A DNA stretch of 64,000 bases. It comes from Thiohalorhabdus sp. Cl-TMA. GTDB taxonomy: Bacteria > Pseudomonadota > Gammaproteobacteria > Thiohalorhabdales > Thiohalorhabdaceae. A model generated the notes under the pieces. It did no database searches, was not told the origin of the DNA, and saw only the letters and a program-made list of their open reading frames with translations. The position numbers and the translations under genes are program-made. Position 1 is the stretch's first letter, and every line of letters starts with the position of its first letter. Of the stretch, positions 61,942-64,000 are shown piece by piece. The stretch is taken from NCBI RefSeq assembly GCF_041821045.1, contig NZ_JBGUAW010000007.1, forward strand, positions 1 through 64,000, given 5' to 3'.

Positions 61942-64000
61942 ATGAGCTTCGACCGCTTCCATCCCGCCGTTGCCGACTGGTTCCGGACGGCCTTCGGCGA
62001 TCCCACGCCCGTCCAGGCGGAGGCCTGGCCCGCGGTGGCCTCCGGCCGGCATGCCCTGATCGCCGCGCCCACCGGCTCCGGCAAGACCCTCGCCGCCTTC
62101 CTGGCGGCCCTGGACGATCTGGTCCGGCAGGCCGAGGCCGGTCCCCTGGAGAACGCGGTCCAGGTGGTCTACGTCTCGCCGCTTCGGGCGCTCTCCAACG
62201 ACATCCGCCTCAACCTGGAGGCGCCGCTGGCGGGAATCGAGGAGCGGCTGAACGCGGCGGGCTCCGCCCCCACCGGTATCCGCACCATGGTGCGCACCGG
62301 CGACACGCCCCAGGCGGAGCGCGACGCCATGCGCAAGCGCCCGCCGCACATCCTGGTGACCACGCCCGAGTCGCTGCACATCCTGCTCACCTCCGAGTCC
62401 GGGCGGGGCATGCTGGAGACCACCAGGACGGTGATCGTCGACGAGATCCACGCCATGGCCCCCTCCAAGCGCGGCGCCCACCTGGCCCTTTCCCTGGAGC
62501 GCCTGGAGGCGCTCGCGGACCGGCCGCTGACCCGGGTGGGCCTGTCCGCCACCCAGAAGCCCATCGTGGAGGTGGCGCGCTTCCTGGTCGGGGCCGGCCA
62601 CCTGGATGCCGAGGGCAATCCCGACTGCCGCGTCATCGACGCCGGTCACTACCGGCGCGCCGACTTGGCGGTGGAGGTGCCGCAATCGCCGCTGGAGGCG
62701 GTGATGGCCAACGAGGTGTGGGAGGAGGTCTACGACCGGATCGCCGACCTGGCCGCCGGGCACCGCACCACCCTGGTGTTCGCCAACACCCGACGCACGG
62801 CGGAGCGGGTGGCCCGCCACCTGGGCGAGCGCCTGGGCGAGGAGCAGGTGGCCGCCCACCACGGCAGCCTGTCCCGCGACCGCCGGCTGGCGGCGGAGCG
62901 GGCCCTGAAGCACGGCGAGATCCGCCTGCTGGTGGCCACCGCCTCCCTGGAGCTGGGCATCGACATCGGCGAGGTGGACCTGGTGGTGCAGCTCGGCTCC
63001 ACCCGCACCATCGCCAACTTCCTGCAGCGCGTGGGCCGCTCCGGCCACGCCGTGACGGCCACACCCAAGGGTCGGCTGTTCCCCCTCTCCCGCGACGACC
63101 TGGTGGAGTGCATCGCCCTGGTACGGGCCGCCCGCGACGGCGCGCTGGACCGGCTGTGGATCCGGGAGGCGCCCCTGGAGGTGCTGGCCCAGCAGATCAC
63201 GGCGGAGGTGGCCGCCGAGGGCGAGCTGGCGGAGGCGGAGCTGCTGGCGCGCTTCCGCCGCGCCTACCCGTACCGCGCCCTGTCGGACAAGGCGTTCGCC
63301 GACACCGTGCAGATGCTCGCCGATGGCTTCGCCACCGGGCGCGGCCGCAAGGGGGCGCTGATCCACCGCGATTCGGTGAACCGGGTGCTGCGGCCCAGGC
63401 GCGGCGCCCGCCTCACGGCGGTGACCTGCGCCGGGACCATCCCCGACCAGGGCGACTTCGACGTGGTGCTGGAGCCCGAGGGCCAGGTGATCGGCTCGGT
63501 GAACGAGGACTTCGCCCTGGAGGCCATGAGCGGCGACATCTTCCAGCTCGGCAACCGCAGCTACCGCTTCCTGCGCATCCAGGCGGGCCGCGTGCGCGTG
63601 GAGGACGCCAACGGCCTGCCGCCCAGCCTGCCCTTCTGGTTCGGCGAGGCGCCGGGGCGCACTGAGGAGCTGACCGCCTACGTCTCCGACACTCGGCGCG
63701 GGGTGGAGGAGCGATTGGGGCTGGCGCCGGATGGGCAGCCCGGAGTGGAGGATGGCGGCGGGGACGCCCTGGAGCCCGCCGTAACCTGGCTCGCCGGGAC
63801 CGAGGGCGTGACCCGGCCGGCCGCCGAGCAGGCGGTCGCCTACCTGGCCGCGGCCCGCTTCGCCCTGGGCGCGCTGCCCGCACTGGACACGGTGGTGCTG
63901 GAGCGCTTCTTCGACGAGTCCGGCGGCATGCAGCTGGTGGTCCACAGCCCCTTCGGCAGCCGGGTGAACAAGGCCTGGGGCCTGGCCCTGCGCAAGCGCT
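61942..64000 (+). CDS. lhr: Lhr-type ATP-dependent helicase (partial, runs off window)
   Basis: The frame from ATG 61942 is open to the window edge (686 codons). Superfamily 2 motifs in order: Q-like [11 protein letters not shown], motif [23 protein letters not shown], motif II DEIH in [16 protein letters not shown], then [34 protein letters not shown] and QRVGRSGH. This order and the post-helicase extension fit Lhr/Lhr-core helicases. The C-terminus is missing, so Lhr and the shorter Lhr-core cannot be separated. Confidence 0.9.
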   Translation, partial: MSFDRFHPAVADWFRTAFGDPTPVQAEAWPAVASGRHALIAAPTGSGKTLAAFLAALDDLVRQAEAGPLENAVQVVYVSPLRALSNDIRLNLEAPLAGIEERLNAAGSAPTGIRTMVRTGDTPQAERDAMRKRPPHILVTTPESLHILLTSESGRGMLETTRTVIVDEIHAMAPSKRGAHLALSLERLEALADRPLTRVGLSATQKPIVEVARFLVGAGHLDAEGNPDCRVIDAGHYRRADLAVEVPQSPLEAVMANEVWEEVYDRIADLAAGHRTTLVFANTRRTAERVARHLGERLGEEQVAAHHGSLSRDRRLAAERALKHGEIRLLVATASLELGIDIGEVDLVVQLGSTRTIANFLQRVGRSGHAVTATPKGRLFPLSRDDLVECIALVRAARDGALDRLWIREAPLEVLAQQITAEVAAEGELAEAELLARFRRAYPYRALSDKAFADTVQMLADGFATGRGRKGALIHRDSVNRVLRPRRGARLTAVTCAGTIPDQGDFDVVLEPEGQVIGSVNEDFALEAMSGDIFQLGNRSYRFLRIQAGRVRVEDANGLPPSLPFWFGEAPGRTEELTAYVSDTRRGVEERLGLAPDGQPGVEDGGGDALEPAVTWLAGTEGVTRPAAEQAVAYLAAARFALGALPALDTVVLERFFDESGGMQLVVHSPFGSRVNKAWGLALRKR

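Noticed and set aside
59095-63945. 1616-aa minus-strand open frame
   Set aside because: Only the last 305 codons (CHAD protein, 59095-60009) match a known family. The rest opposes the phosphorylase and Lhr genes and is a GC-rich antisense artefact.

Overview
The window comes from a high-GC (roughly two thirds G+C or more by eye) Gram-negative proteobacterium, most likely a gammaproteobacterium. Supporting markers are TolC/RND efflux, HspQ, a four-cysteine FNR, NsrR, a DUF3579 protein, PagL, and a GbdR/DgcAB/EtfAB set. A CbbY-type phosphatase hints at a Calvin cycle elsewhere in the genome. The potassium, sodium and calcium transporters and a glycine/sarcosine methyltransferase-like gene would suit an organism facing salt stress. 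The species cannot be named from the sequence. No rRNA, tRNA or CRISPR array was seen.

Layout. 1-81: 3' end of an IS3-type transposase. 132-7219 (-): copper/silver efflux operon (small Cys/His-rich exported protein, CusC-like, CusB, CusA). CusB has a roughly 170-residue tail built from in-frame REP-like repeats. 7470-7907 (-): NsrR. 8071-11701 (+): a divergent cluster of a CuA subunit, a heme-copper catalytic subunit lacking the usual oxidase tyrosine, a SCO protein and a small membrane protein. This is the layout of the unusual CuA-type nitric oxide reductases (sNOR, norSY-senC-orf1) rather than of a normal oxidase. 11775-23355: outer membrane barrel, hisC, cupin, DUF3579, aldo/keto reductase, nitroreductase, cbbY, Ca/Na antiporter, argS, SPOR protein and a thioredoxin-fold protein. 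23356-30755: fnr, hspQ, rhodanese, Na+/H+ antiporter, PilZ, AMP nucleosidase, a lipoprotein, wrbA and psiE. 30922-38950: a signalling block (CheB-CheR-PAS fusion, PAS histidine kinase, receiver-like remnant, PAS-GGDEF-EAL protein). 39189-40649: MocR-type regulator.

40837-51328 is a methylated-glycine metabolism locus: SAM methyltransferase, DmdA-like GcvT-fold demethylase, SnoaL-like protein, GbdR, DgcA, DgcB, EtfA and EtfB. DgcA would demethylate dimethylglycine, with electrons passing through EtfAB and the DgcB iron-sulfur membrane protein. 51471-53601: a DUF6394-like membrane protein and a two-RCK potassium channel. 53792-56684 (-): an envelope operon (PagL-like, Lgt-like/TlpA fusion, DsbG, cyclophilin) ended by a cUUCGg hairpin. 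56852-64000: SDR, membrane protein, CHAD protein, alpha-glucan phosphorylase and the start of an Lhr-type helicase that runs off the window.

Eighteen copies of a short REP-like palindrome (GTGGGAGC...CCGCGAC) lie in seven places, nearly all intergenic. They mark the most unusual spots: the CusB tail and the gap inside the nitric oxide reductase cluster, where a 19-bp start-codon region is also duplicated.
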